From: Trametes villosa
Taxonomy: Eukaryota; Basidiomycota; Agaricomycetes; Polyporales; Polyporaceae
NCBI GenBank assembly: GCA_002964805.2
Contig: PUDQ02000003.1
Coordinates: forward strand, 2,046,001 to 2,110,000
DNA length: 64,000 nt
Direction of reading: 5' to 3'
Positions 1 through 10,716 of this stretch are shown piece after piece; positions within the stretch are counted from its first letter, which is position 1; every line of letters starts with the position of its first letter. The notes below the pieces were generated by a model. The model was not told the DNA's origin. It worked only from the letters and a program-made list of their open reading frames with translations, and ran no database searches. Both the position numbers and the translations under genes were made by a program.

Positions 1-249
1 GCCGCCTGGGCAACGTCGCTGTGCCTGAGCTAGCCTCCATGCACATTCGCGACGCGCCCATCCCACCCCCTCCTCCTGCGCCGAGCAAGCCTCGTGGTCG
101 CAGGACCCAAGCAACACCTGCCGCGACGTCTCAAGGCAAGAGGAAGAGCAAGGGCAAGAGCAAAGCCAAGGACGTCGAGGTAATCCGTTTTCTACGCTCG
201 CACGGTACTTGGCTCTGACTTGGACTATCTGCAGTGTTGCGCGCACTAG
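1..249 (+). CDS. C-terminal end of a basic low-complexity protein (partial)
   Basis: The frame is open from the window edge. It reads a Pro-rich stretch (IPPPPPAPSKPRGRR) and then a Lys/Arg/Ser tail (GKRKSKGKSKAKDVE). A good intron follows (GTAATC at 180, CAG ending at 234). The next exon adds four residues, CCAH, and a TAG at 247-249. The basic tail would suit a nuclear or nucleic-acid-binding protein, but no domain is visible and the upstream part lies outside the window. The intron phase and stop are seen directly; the function is unknown. Confidence 0.5.
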
Positions 250-1545
250 AGGACCTGCCTCGCCATGCGTACTCGGCGGTGTCCATGCTGGACCGGCGTC
301 CCCGTCTGTCCGGCTCTCCCTTTCGACTCCCCAAGTTGATCCTCCGCTCGCTCCTACCTCTTGTACCGCATTCTCGACGCCCAAACCTCCGCTGAATCAC
401 CGATTCGTCTCGTTCTTTCCTCCTCGCGTCCCCGCTCTCGCTTGAGTCGTCTCCCCTATCTCTCGACAGGCCGGGCGTCCAACACGCCACACTGACCGCC
501 AATAGCGCGCCTAGGCCTGCAACGCAACCCGCTCGCCATGACACTTCCGGCACTCGCGTTTCCTTTTCTCCTCGTATCATCATCGCCTCCTCGTCTCAAC
601 GTCTCCTCGATCATCCTTCAACGTATACACACGACCTATACTCCCACCTTGTTTTTAAGCCTCCCCCACTCCGTGTTTTCTCTCGTCTCTTTGTACCAGC
701 ACCTCCGCGCGCGACGCGCACGCATCGTTCCAGCTGCATGTCCAATCTCGTCCGCGCACACCTCTAGAATGCGTGGCGGAGTCATTCGTGTATCTACTGG
801 TGCCCGCTGTCGTTTTTCGTGCTGGTTCTCCAATGTATAACATGTAATGTGCTCGCTCGCGTTGCTCCTGACGGCCCGTGACATACCTCTCAGTGCAGGC
901 GTCCGTCTCAGGCGGGCGTCGCGGTTGAGTCTTTGCGCATCGGTTCTCAGAGTCATTGCGTGCACGCCACTGCAGGGCTCCCACAGTGAGTGCGCTCTCT
1001 GCGCGCCGTCCGCGAGCCGCCTATACGCGCTGTAGGATGTAATACCCGAGTCGCTGACTTCGTACGGTGGGTCGCTGTGACCTGCCATGATAGTCCTGCT
1101 GGACTCGGACCTGCATAGTATCTAGCATCTCCTCATATGGCGGCCTGCTCGATATCGCCCTCGACCGCTCGTCTTCGCGTTCAATTCGCCTCTTGCCCGT
1201 GTGTGCCCCATCCGTCCAGGTGGCACCCCCGCGTCTGCACCTCTCTCGAGCTCGCCATCTCAGGTTGAGTCCGGCTGCGCCACTACTATACCCTCGTCCG
1301 GACGTCCGACGCCCTCGTCCATTCGCTCGCTCTCCGAGTCGAGCGCTATTGTCACCGTCTTGTTAGTCGCGGGGTTGCTTCAGACCATGTCCGACGTTAA
1401 CGTTCGAGTTTCGTGGTACGATACGCCAAGCTTAAACACCCCGGGCCCGGGTGTGAGTCCGAGGGGACGGGGCGCGGTGCGCCGGCATGTTCGGAATCTG
1501 GAAAAGCAGGCTCATGTTATACGGCCTGACGGAAGACAGTGTATC
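250..1545. other. Intergenic, no gene recognised
   Basis: This is pyrimidine-rich sequence with several short open frames on both strands. None has a recognisable motif, a credible splice pattern or a family resemblance. The first part is probably the 3' untranslated region of the preceding gene. Confidence 0.5.
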
Positions 1546-1627
1546 GGCCGGCTGGCCTAATGGTTAAGGCGTCAGTTTCCGGGTGGGAATCAGCTGAAGA
1601 TTCTGGGTTCGACTCCCAGGTTGGTCG
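1546..1627 (+). tRNA. tRNA-Arg (anticodon CCG) with a 9-nt intron
   Basis: A full cloverleaf can be folded by eye. The acceptor arm is GGCCGGC (1546-1552) with GTTGGTC (1620-1626) and discriminator G1627. The D-arm region is GCCTAATGGTTAAGGC. The anticodon stem pairs TCAGT (1572-1576) with GCTGA (1593-1597). The T arm is CTGGG-TTCGACT-CCCAG (1603-1619), which carries the B box. The anticodon loop is 16 nt; removing 9 nt (1583-1591, GTGGGAATC) after position 37 leaves TTCCGGA, so the anticodon at 1579-1581 is CCG, reading CGG codons. An intron directly after position 37 is the usual place in eukaryotic nuclear tRNAs. The exact intron edges are inferred. Confidence 0.9.
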
Positions 1628-1632
1628 TTTTT
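1628..1632 (+). terminator. Pol III terminator of the tRNA
   Basis: A run of five T starts directly after the discriminator base of the tRNA, as expected for RNA polymerase III termination. Confidence 0.75.
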
Positions 1633-2436
1633 GCTCACCTGAAGCCCTGTACTTCGGAAGGCGCCTTCCCCGCGCATGCGTTTCGTTCGGACTTCGTTTG
1701 GCACCGGGATGACTCCCACTACGCCAGCATCGAGTGCCGCCCACCCAGAGCCAGCCTCCAGACCCTAGGAGAAGAACGATATGGCAGTGCGATAGGTTCC
1801 CTGTACTGGAGTACACGCACAGGAACGCACAGAGTAGAGATGCATGCATAGCCGCGAGCAATGAACGGATGGGAGGCAGTCGCAAGGTGGAGGTAACGGT
1901 GATTACAGCGGTACACAAGTGGCAGTCTCTAGTGGGTTGACACAGGGCGGACGCCGCGGGCGGCGGAGGTGATCGGCAGGCCTGCCGAGATGGGCGCGCT
2001 GGAGGTCCGAGACGATGCTCTTGGCCAATACCATTGACGTGCCGGGCACCTTCGGCGCATGCGCAGCCGTGCAAGGCGCTTTCGCGAGCGGGTGGGCGGC
2101 GCTGCGCTGTGGCGGCTTGAATTGGCGGCACATAGGGGCACAGCCTGGGCTGAGTCGTCTGGGGAAGGGAGTTAACTGTTAGACGTCCTCGGGGTACCAC
2201 GTTCAGCGCCCCCAAGCCACAGATCGGTCGGGCTGCCAGCAAGGACTAGCCGAGCGGTGCGCGAAGCAGCGGGAGACAGCAGGGCGTCCCAGGAGAGTCG
2301 GTGCGCGCCTCGAAGGGCTGCTGCGGGAGCAGTGCGCACAGCCCGGAACGCTTAAGAGAGTGTGGCGGAAAGCGAGTGCGTGCAGCCTGATCCGTACGCA
2401 TGCAGTGTAGGCGTGGTGAAATGGAAGGCGGCGCGC
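1633..2436. other. Intergenic, no gene recognised
   Basis: A 241-codon minus-strand frame crosses this stretch and the tRNA, but it has no motif and is best explained as GC-rich antisense. The right part is presumably promoter DNA for the kinase gene. Confidence 0.45.
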
Positions 2437-2444
2437 TATATAAG
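2437..2444 (+). promoter_or_regulatory. TATA box (TATATAAG), distal kinase promoter
   Basis: TATATAAG lies in a GC-rich setting, about 106 bp upstream of the ATG at 2543 and about 580 bp upstream of the conserved kinase ATG at 3016. The spacing fits transcription starting near 2465-2480. Confidence 0.5.
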
Positions 2445-2542
2445 ATCAGGGGCCGGTGTCAGCGCGCACCTCGTCGCTCGCCTTGTCTTCTCCGTTCACG
2501 ACCCGCTCGACCCCGCGCGTATCCGAGAACAACGCTAACGTT

Positions 2543-2866
2543 ATGGGCTCGCAAGTCAGCAAACACCGGGCGTCGCGCAGCCACCAGAAGGGCGGGCGGA
2601 CACATCAGCAGGACAGCGACTCGAGCTCGCATCAGACAAGGCAGCACTCAGCACCAGAAGGCCGGCAGGAGGTGGAGGGAGGAGGCAGGGCAGAAGCAGC
2701 GCATCGCAGCGCGGGCACATGGGCGTCCTCTGCACAGACTCTGTCCACCCCGGCGAGTCCTGCAGCGCATCCGCCGACGCGGCCGCCACACGGCACAGAG
2801 CAGGGCGTGGAGGGCGCCGGGGGAGGGCCGTCCGGACGGAGGGAGGCCGATCAGGAGATTGCGAAG
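2543..2866 (+). other. Possible alternative first coding exon with N-myristoylation-like start
   Basis: An ATG at 2543 opens a 108-codon frame beginning MGSQVSKH, which fits the MGxxxS pattern of N-myristoylated proteins. A hydrophilic, low-complexity Ser/Gln/Glu stretch follows. The frame ends at a usable donor (GTGCGT at 2867) in phase 0, the same phase as the acceptor of the kinase exon at 3108. Splicing 2866 to 3108 would replace the 10-residue conventional kinase N-terminus with a 108-residue one. The alternative is a 5' leader with an incidental ORF. There is no sequence similarity to support it, only context. Confidence 0.3.
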
Positions 2867-3015
2867 GTGCGTATTTGATCGCGTCCTATATCTACTTATA
2901 TCCACCCGTCACTTGCCTCCTCCCGTCTTGTCCTCCGCCCTTGCCTCCGCCCGCCATCTCCCGCCCTCGACGTCGCGCGCAGCAGCAGCAGCATACACTC
3001 GCATCCTACGACACC

Positions 3016-5110
3016 ATGCCTGCCCCCGCGACCGTCCCCTGCCAGGTCAGACACTGCGCGCTTCCATCGCACGCTCTCAGGCGGCTGATAGACCGTCGAA
3101 CATCTAGTATCGGACGGGCAAGACGCTCGGTAGCGGAACGTACGCCATCGTGAAGGAGGCCGTCCACATCAAGACCGGGGAGTACTTTGCATGCAAGGTC
3201 ATCAACAAGAAGCTCATGGAGGGGCGGGAGTACATGGTGCGTCCTCGGCTTCCCCGCACGGCGCACAACCGCCCTTTCCAGGACCTCCGGCACAGCCAGG
3301 GAATATCTACCATAGCTCTCATGTCAGGGAATCTCCCCTTTCGTTATTCTGACATGTGGGCTGTTGGACGAGCTCCCTGGCATGTTAGAGTTCCTGGAAA
3401 CCGGGCATGGTCGCCGTGGGCCTGACTGCCTGTGCACGGTGTCCGCGCGCGCATAGATCTGCTATCGCTGCCATCTATACCGCTCGGGCGGCAAGACATC
3501 GCCGCTAACTCCCCCGTCACTCGTTCACAGGTGCGCAACGAGATTGCCGTCCTGAAGAAGATCTCGAAGGGGCACAAGAACATTGTTACGCTGCACGACT
3601 ACTTCGAGGTGTGTGTGTATGCGCCTATTCTTCTGAATGCTGGCGAACCTGTCCCCAGACTGCACACAACCTCTACCTTGTCTTCGATCTTTGCACCGGC
3701 GGCGAGCTCTTCGATCGTATATGCGCCAAGGGAAACTACTACGAGGAGTACGTCAAGCCGTATCGGAGGTTGGACTAGACACTGACGTAAACCGAACCGC
3801 AGGGACGCCGCCGCGCTCGTGCGAACCATCTTCGGCGCGGTCAAGTACATTCATGAGTGTGGCATCGTACACAGAGGTGAGTATTCGTCTACCTCGCGCC
3901 CCACCGCTGGGCTTGGCGCAGCAGGAAGCTAATCTATGGTGTAGATCTCAAGCCGGAGAATCTCATCTTCCGAACAAAGGCGGAAGACGCGGACATTATG
4001 ATCGCGGACTTTGGCCTCAGTCGGGTGATGGACGACGAGAAGTTCCAGATGCTCACTGAGATCTGCGGTACGCCCGGGGTAAGTGCTCCCGCTTTCTGCG
4101 TGTCAGCTGCGCTGAATTTTGACACATGGCGTGCAGTACATGGCGCCGGAGATCTTCAAGAAGAGTGAGCGTGGTTATTACCGGCTATGGCGCGTGCAGG
4201 CTCTGATATTTTTGTGGCAGCTGGTCATGGGAAGCCCGTCGACGTCTGGGCGATGGGTGTCATCACCTACTTCCTGCTCTGTGGTAACATAGCTTCCTCT
4301 TCTCACACTGCGCATCTAACATCGTTCCAGGATACACGCCCTTCGACCGCGACACGCAGCAGCAAGAGATGGAGGCGATCTGCGCTGGGGACTACCACTT
4401 CGAGCCTGGTACGCCCCTCTGCCTCCCTTCATGCCCCCTCAGCACACGACACTGACACAGACAATTGCACGCGCACAGAGGAGTACTGGGCGAACGTGTC
4501 GGATACGGCGAAGGATTTCGTGCGGACGTGCCTGACGATCGACCCCACGTCGCGGCCGACGGCGGCGGAGGCGCTGCAGCACAAGTGGCTCGCGTCCGAC
4601 CAGCCGCACTTCGTGCCCGACCCGGAGAGCCCGAGCGGCGGCCCGACGAACCTGCTCCCGCACATCCAGAAGGCGTTCGATGCGAAGAAGACCTGTGCGT
4701 GTGCCTGTGCGCTTATGGGTTGCGAAGGATACATACTGACGGGGTGTGTGTGCATGGGCAGTCCGGAAGGCGGTGTTCTCGATGATCGCGACGAAGCGCA
4801 TGTCGTCCCTCGCGGGCCTCTCGCCGACCGCGGAGCGGTTCGGGCAGAACATCGAGCAGCTCAAGGAGGAGTCCGAGAAGGAGCACGTCGACGAGGTGCG
4901 TCTAGCTCCCCCGTTCTCTTCCCTTCACGCTTCAGGAGGAACGCGCGCTAACGCTTCTTCGGTGGCGCATAGGACCGGTCGGTAATGCACTACGACGCGC
5001 ACGGCGAGCGCGAGTCGAGCGAGGAGCTCAAAAAGCAGGACGACGTCTCGCAGTCCGAGTCCGCGGGCCAGACGCCGCTCGTCAAGCAGCTCGCCAAGGT
5101 CTCCATCTAG
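3016..5110 (+). CDS. Ca2+/calmodulin-dependent protein kinase, CaMKI/fungal CMK type
   Basis: Twelve exons (3016-3045, 3108-3236, 3531-3608, 3659-3747, 3803-3876, 3945-4078, 4137-4164, 4221-4283, 4331-4408, 4479-4694, 4762-4895, 4973-5110) join in frame to 396 residues, the usual size for fungal CaM kinases. Visible motifs are the glycine loop GSGTYAIV, ATP-binding Lys40 in ACKVINKK, HRDLKPEN with catalytic Asp134, DFG 155-157, APE 181-183 and VDVWAMGV. After the catalytic domain, a basic amphipathic stretch around residues 297-325 (IQKAFDAKK...MIATKRMSSL) is in the place of the autoinhibitory and calmodulin-binding segment. The tail is acidic. The enzyme should phosphorylate Ser/Thr in response to cytosolic Ca2+/calmodulin. 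The start MPAPATVPCQ matches the short N-terminus I know from other fungal members. CT-rich DNA just upstream looks like a core promoter. Intron 2 is long (294 bp). Confidence 0.92.
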
Positions 5111-5713
5111 GCCCCCCTGACCTCCATGCCGCCGCGTCTTCTTGACACCCCCAACCCACACGCATAGCCGGGGTAGCTACCCGCGGAAGGGAGGGGTGAG
5201 GGGGCGTACGATCCAGGTGGTGGGCGCGTGCGTCCTAGCGCGCGCTCGGGGTTGTTCTCGGAGAAGAAGTCCTTTAACTAATCTGCACCCGTCCGGTGGT
5301 GCCGGGCAGGGAGTATGTGCTGTATATCGCGCGCGCCCGTGGGAGGGGAGGGGCGTGCAGGGCGACTGATTGTATACGTATGTCGTGTTTGTTGGTTTTG
5401 TCCGTGTCTGTCCAGCGTCGAGGTGCTATCGAACACTTGCTATTGGAGCTCCCAGATTTGCGCTCGAGTTTGAACTCCGAGCCGAGTGGGGACGTGAGGC
5501 TGCTGGTCTCCATGCCGAATATTCCAGGTCTAGCTTCGAGTACTGTCTGCGGGATTGGAATTGACACTGGTGCACGATCAGGCTGCGTTCGGAGAGTATG
5601 TTGTACATCGGCAAGATTGCTAGTATAGGCAGCGGCGCACGGAGGTACATACTAGAGAAGCAGGGGAGATGTTCGCGAGCACGAAGCGCGAGGTCGAGAG
5701 GAGAACGGGAACA
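5111..5713. other. Convergent 3' intergenic region
   Basis: This lies between the stop of the CaM kinase (+) and the stop of the first FunK1 copy (-), so both 3' ends run into it. No coding or RNA signal was recognised. Confidence 0.5.
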
Positions 5714-8071
5714 CTACGGTAGAACGTCAAAGTCTAAGACTTGGTCTTTCTCCGTCCTGTCGAAGATCGGCCACTCCACTGGAACCAGTCGATATGCCCC
5801 AGTGTCCACGTCTGCCTTCTTGTAAGCAAGAGCAGAGGAGAAGAGGGCGAGCATGCGCTTGTGGTCCCTCAACGGGGAGATCGTTCCCGACGGCAGTGGT
5901 AGTGGCACCCGCCGCCGCAGGGGCCCGTCCTCTAAGTCAGAGTCGCAACAGTATGTGCCTTCCTCTGGGCGCACTTTACGCTCTGTGTCGGATGGGTGAT
6001 GTTCTGGATTCTCTCGGTTGAGAGCCTTGTAGTCCACCGTGCGGTAGTGATCCTTGCACAGAAGGGCGAGCTCGTCCAACAGTATCGCGAGAGGGTTGGT
6101 GTCAGCGTCGGGAAGGCCGTCGACGAAGGGCTGTCCCGCAGAGAGCATCGCGAACCTGGGACTATGTGTGGCAGCTAGAGCATGTTGGTCGTAGGTCGAG
6201 CGGAAGAAGTGCGAAATGGCTTCAGTGTCGCCGGTGAGCGAGTGGGGCAGGTACTTGAGCGTGCACCAGCTCAGAACGTGGGTGAACGACTCCAGGTCGT
6301 CCGCAAGCTCGTGGGGTTTGCGAGGGTAGCATTGGAGCAAGGCGGAGAGGAACTGCCACGTTCCCTGCGTACGGCGCAGATTCTGTCAGTCGGGCGCATA
6401 CAGACAGGTCGCGCACAGGCGGAACTCACTGAGCGTGACCCCTGCGTCGCTGTCCACGTCTTCAGCTGCTCCTCGGTCTTCGCCGAATCCCAGTCAGTGA
6501 GAAGGAATCGGCCCATGCTACCGTCGAGAGGGTAATAAATGAGTATGTTCCCGACGCTGACATCACGGTGAAGAAGCTTCGCCTCCTTCCACGCCAGTTT
6601 ATGCGCTTTATTTCAAGGAACGAGCATGGGTGAGCTGAAGGACGTCTAGACAGTGCACGAAGCACTCACCCTTAAGGGCCCGGTAAAGGGCGGCGACTAA
6701 CTGCGTAGGGGTAGTGAATGCCACGAGAGGCCTGCATACCTCCTGGAAAACTAGCCGGCAGTGTCTTCGCCGTACTCCAAGTGTTTGAGTCTCCTGCAGT
6801 GTTGCACGGATACACTCGCCGTCGCATGCTGCGCCCGGGGACGACCACACTACATCCCCTCCCGCGCGGACTGTCGGGAAATGGACGTGACACCGTTCCC
6901 CGAGAGCCCGATACAGCGTCTGGTAGTTCTCGAACTCGCTGGAGGCGTCCGCGGAGATCGGCCGCCAGCTGTCCTTGATGTACAGCGCACGTTGCTCGGC
7001 CATGCTCCACGCCACGAAGCCGCGCGTTCCGCTGCCAAACAGCGAGGCGCTAGTGTAGTCCGGCCGTCCGACGAGGCAGCGGTGGTGGGCCAGTTCCGGC
7101 GTGGCACCAGCATCAAGGAATGTGTCCGGGGGCGACCATGGGGCGTAGAGGTCGATCGCGTAAATGGGCCATTCGGGAGTCGCAGCCTTCCTCAGGCCGC
7201 GCTTGAGCACCGATTCAGGCCCGACGGTGGAGTAGCGGGAGTGGAGCTCCTGGAAGAGCCGCGCCTCGGCGTCCGAGGCGAGGGACACAGTTGGGTCGTA
7301 TCCGCGCTGCGCGCGTGACATTTTGCTGAAGCGGTGGATGAACGTCGCGAGAATATCTAGATCGTCCACGAGGTCGAAGGGCTCGGAGACAACCGCCCCG
7401 GCTCTGTCGAGACGATAGAACCGCGCTGTGCTGCCATGGATGTCGATCGCAAGGAGGAATAAGCGGTGCTGGTGACCGAAAGCAAGGGACGCTTCCTCTA
7501 GAAGTCCGTCAGGCAGGTATGTGGGAGCAGGGTCTCGACGCGTCTCGACGTTAACGACAAGTTCAACCAAGAACCAGAGCACAGGAGCTTGCGAGAGTGC
7601 CTCAACTGCGGGCGGGACGTCTATATGTGAGGCATTGAACTCTCCCAGCCGTTCACCGCTAGCACGAGTCGGTGGATCGTCGAGAGCATGCTTGGGAACT
7701 TCTTCCGGTCTCAATGATCTTGCAGTACGTCCAGTGCAGGAGTATATCGCAACGCGAGGTAAAACGGCACCTTCATTAACGGTGGGAGGTTAAGCCAACT
7801 CCTCAGGAATACTGTCCCAGGTGTGCGCCACGAGGTCGTGACAACCCGCCTTCTCGAATGTTTCATTCATGAATTCGCACTAACATACATCCGTGAGCTC
7901 ATGAATACCACAATAAGGAGAGGCTCATACCAGATTTCTGCACATTTGAGTATGACAGGCTGCAGCGTTGAGAGATGGAGCGACGTCGTGGTCTCGGTGA
8001 GCGGATATTGATACATCGTCACCCATAACCATCCGCATCCATTTTTGCAAGGGAAGCAGATGATACGTCAT
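5714..8071 (-). pseudogene. FunK1-type fungal protein kinase, interrupted copy 1
   Basis: Four exons on the minus strand (8071-7931, 7879-6670, 6605-6430, 6364-5714) give a FunK1-like protein (the fungal kinase superfamily expanded in agaricomycetes). The N-terminal piece matches copy 3 around QKWMRMVMGDD and ends MCRNL at the same intron site as CSNL in copy 3. The kinase core has HRDVSVGNILI and TDWDSAK, with DWD where most kinases have DFG. The C-terminus contains the family block HELADDLESF. Exon 2 carries an in-frame TAA at 7792-7790, between WDSIPEELA and PPTVNEG, although both flanks align to copy 2 with almost equal spacing. That makes decay more likely than a missed intron. The exon coding HRD is 176 nt, the same as in copy 2. 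A shortened product starting downstream cannot be excluded. Confidence 0.65.
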
Positions 8072-8436
8072 TTTGAATTGCAAGCCAGAGTGGAATGAAT
8101 GGACCAGGACTTCTGAGGCCGAGGATTTTCGGCGCTGCAAAGACGGAGTCGTGCATCGATATCGTGGCGGTTGTGTCGACTAGGAAAACACGAAGCGCCC
8201 GTTGTCTACCCGAGTGCGCATCCCAAAAAGGTAGGTCTATATGTTCCAGCTTTCGCATATGAACGAGCCATGTCACGCGGGTACTTAGGTCGGCGTTAGC
8301 ATGTGGAAGAAAAGGCCCAAGGTAAGTGCGACTGTCATTGATTTTCTCCACTATCACATTGCACGCACATAATCCCGTATACATGCCGGACTACAGTGGT
8401 AGGGCGAACGCGGTACTAATGGTATCAGCCCGAGGA

Positions 8437-10716
8437 CGTCGCTCAATTGATGAACGCAAACTCCAAATTCCCAACTTTGCTGCTGCAGGCACGAGTAGAT
8501 GTTCCCGATGCTCGTGCCGCAGAAGATCGCGAACGTGCCCACCCCGGGCACGTTCGCCGGCCCGATGTTGTACGGGTAGCACGTCTGCTTCACGCCGCTC
8601 CAGTAGCTCCCAAGCTCCATCGTCGAGCAGTCAACCTGGAAGTCCGGCGCGAGGTCCGTGTCCGCCCACTCGTACACGGGGCCCTCGCACCCCGCGTACT
8701 CGACGAGAGCGCGGTTCGTGCCGATTGTGAGGCCGAAGTACGCGGCGGAGCCGACACCGACGAGCTGTGCAGACACGGGTCCGTTTGCGCCGACGACCGT
8801 GACATCGCCGATCTTCACGAACCCCTTCGAGCCAGCGCCGAAGCACGCCGCGGCGGGCGCATTGGGCGGCGGGGAAGCGATGTTCGAGTCGTGCGTGGGG
8901 TCAACTATGGGCGGGATGGGCGTGGCGGGGTTGAGGACGGTCGCGGAGGAAACGGACGCTGTGGAGACGGGGGAGGTTGCCGGGGAGACCTAGCAGCATC
9001 GGGGGAAAAGTGGTCAGAAGGTTACGCATGAGGGCGAGAGAGAAGCGCCTCTCACATGGTTGAAGACGTCGCTCAGCCAGCTAGGGATGCTGGGACCGAA
9101 GTGGAAGATGTGGTCGAGCGCAGTCTGCGCGATCGATACGGCCGATTGGGAGGACGCGATGGCCGAGGCGAGGGACGAGTTAGTTCCGCGGACGCCTTCC
9201 GTTGCAACATTAGTCGCTATAGTAAAGATTGAGATAGATCTTATCATACCAGTGCAGCAGCAGCAGGGCCTAAGGTGTCGGCTGCAGCGACGGCAGCGGC
9301 GGCGGCAGCCGCAAGGTCAGGAGCCGGGTCCGAGGCTGCAGCGAGAGCGGCGGCGGCGGCAGCAGCAGCCGCCTTCGCAATCGACGCACTGTTCGCGGCA
9401 ATCGCGGAGGCTTCGGCGGAAGAGGTTGGGAGGGGGGCCATGGTCGGACGGACAGTGCACGACGACGCCTGTCGTTTCTTCAGCTCCGCTATCGGGACGG
9501 AGTCGTCCGGGGGCGAGGTTGGAGCTCGAGCGTCTGGCGAAGCCACCGGAGACTTCGCCAAGTCTTCGTCACCGAGGAGCGAATCGGGGTCCGAGTCACA
9601 GGGGTCGGTGCAGTCGATCAAGTCCTTTACAATATTCTCTATACTCAGGGCTGAGGCGGTCGGCGGGTAGGGCTGAGCTGAAGTGAATGGGTCCGGGGGT
9701 TTGTCATCCACAGCATGCCGGTTCGTGAGCTCTCTCCCGGTCACACCAGCCTTGGCAAAGAAGTTCGAGCCGGAGGTGAGGAAGCCGATAGCGGAAGGGC
9801 TGGCGCCGGCGGGCGTGGTGGAGAGTTTGGGGGTGTACCTGTGGCACTTGCTCGGCGATGATCATTTCGTCCGCTTATCGCGCTGGTTCGTCCGGAGCCT
9901 GGTGCGTGATGGAAGACTGCAACGTGCTCTGGAGGTCCGGCTCGTAGTGCGAGACGGCGACTTTGACAGCATTGGCTGCGCCGCCCTCGAGCGAGCTGCT
10001 GCAAGGGAAATCGTCAGGACACCTGAGGGGCCCCTCGTCAGCTACGAGCAGCGCATGACGAGGCATAACAGATGCTCACCTTCCAGTGGTAAGGCGAGTG
10101 CTGGAGCGGGTCGCACTTGCCCGCCTCTTGCATAGCGGACGTGACGGAGCTCTTGCACACGCCGCCATGCCTGCTTCCGCCGTCCCAGGGGCCGTACGTG
10201 AGCTGCATCGTATTGGTAGTGGCGTCCCAGTCCGGGTGCGAGCGAATGTTTGCGCAGATCTGGGGGAGCTTATCGCAGTAGTATGTCAGGGTGGACAGAA
10301 CAGCGGGGATGTCGAGCGTGCCGCGGCAGGCGTCCGGGACAATCGCACGCTTTCCGCGCGTGGTCGAGACGTTGGTGCGGGACTCCTCATGGAGCGTTGT
10401 CGGGTTCAGCAGCAGGAGGTCGAACGCAAGCCCCGTGTCCGCGCGACGTGGGCTGATGCTCGTAGCCACAGGTATCCCGTTGAGGACGAGAGGCACAAAC
10501 TGGCCATTCGGGTAGACTGGGGGCGGCAGGTTGGGCGGCTGGTGCTTGGCCATCCCGAACCCCGGGAGGCCATTCTGACCGGCGCCCGAGAAAGGCACAG
10601 CTGACGCGGATATGGCCGCGGGACTGTCGACAGGCTACAGAGCCGAGTTGAACGTACCGGGAGGGGGCGGCGCCCAGTCCCACGAGCAGAGAGCCGGGTC
10701 GTCGTACACGCGCCCT
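8437..10716 (-). pseudogene. Broken copy (A) of the large secreted NucA/NucB-like protein
   Basis: This is colinear with the last part of copies B and C, from the exon-6 block CSWDWAPPPPGTF (about 10690) to the C-terminal CSTMELGSYWSGVK (about 8620). The first five exons and the start of exon 6 are absent beyond about 10716. Lesions seen are a TAG at 10637-10635; a 4-nt insertion near 9900 that shifts frame after SSITH, with a TGA in the restored frame near 9863; and a frameshift near 8460 consistent with a 5-nt deletion against copy B, which destroys the last 12 or so codons. The nuclease-like motif is altered (CPDDFPC where the others have SCDEFPF), though SSSLEGG remains. It is next to FunK1 copy 1 on the same strand. 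Confidence 0.82.

Noticed and set aside
1517..2242. 241-codon minus-strand frame over the tRNA
   Set aside because: It crosses the tRNA and has no recognisable content.
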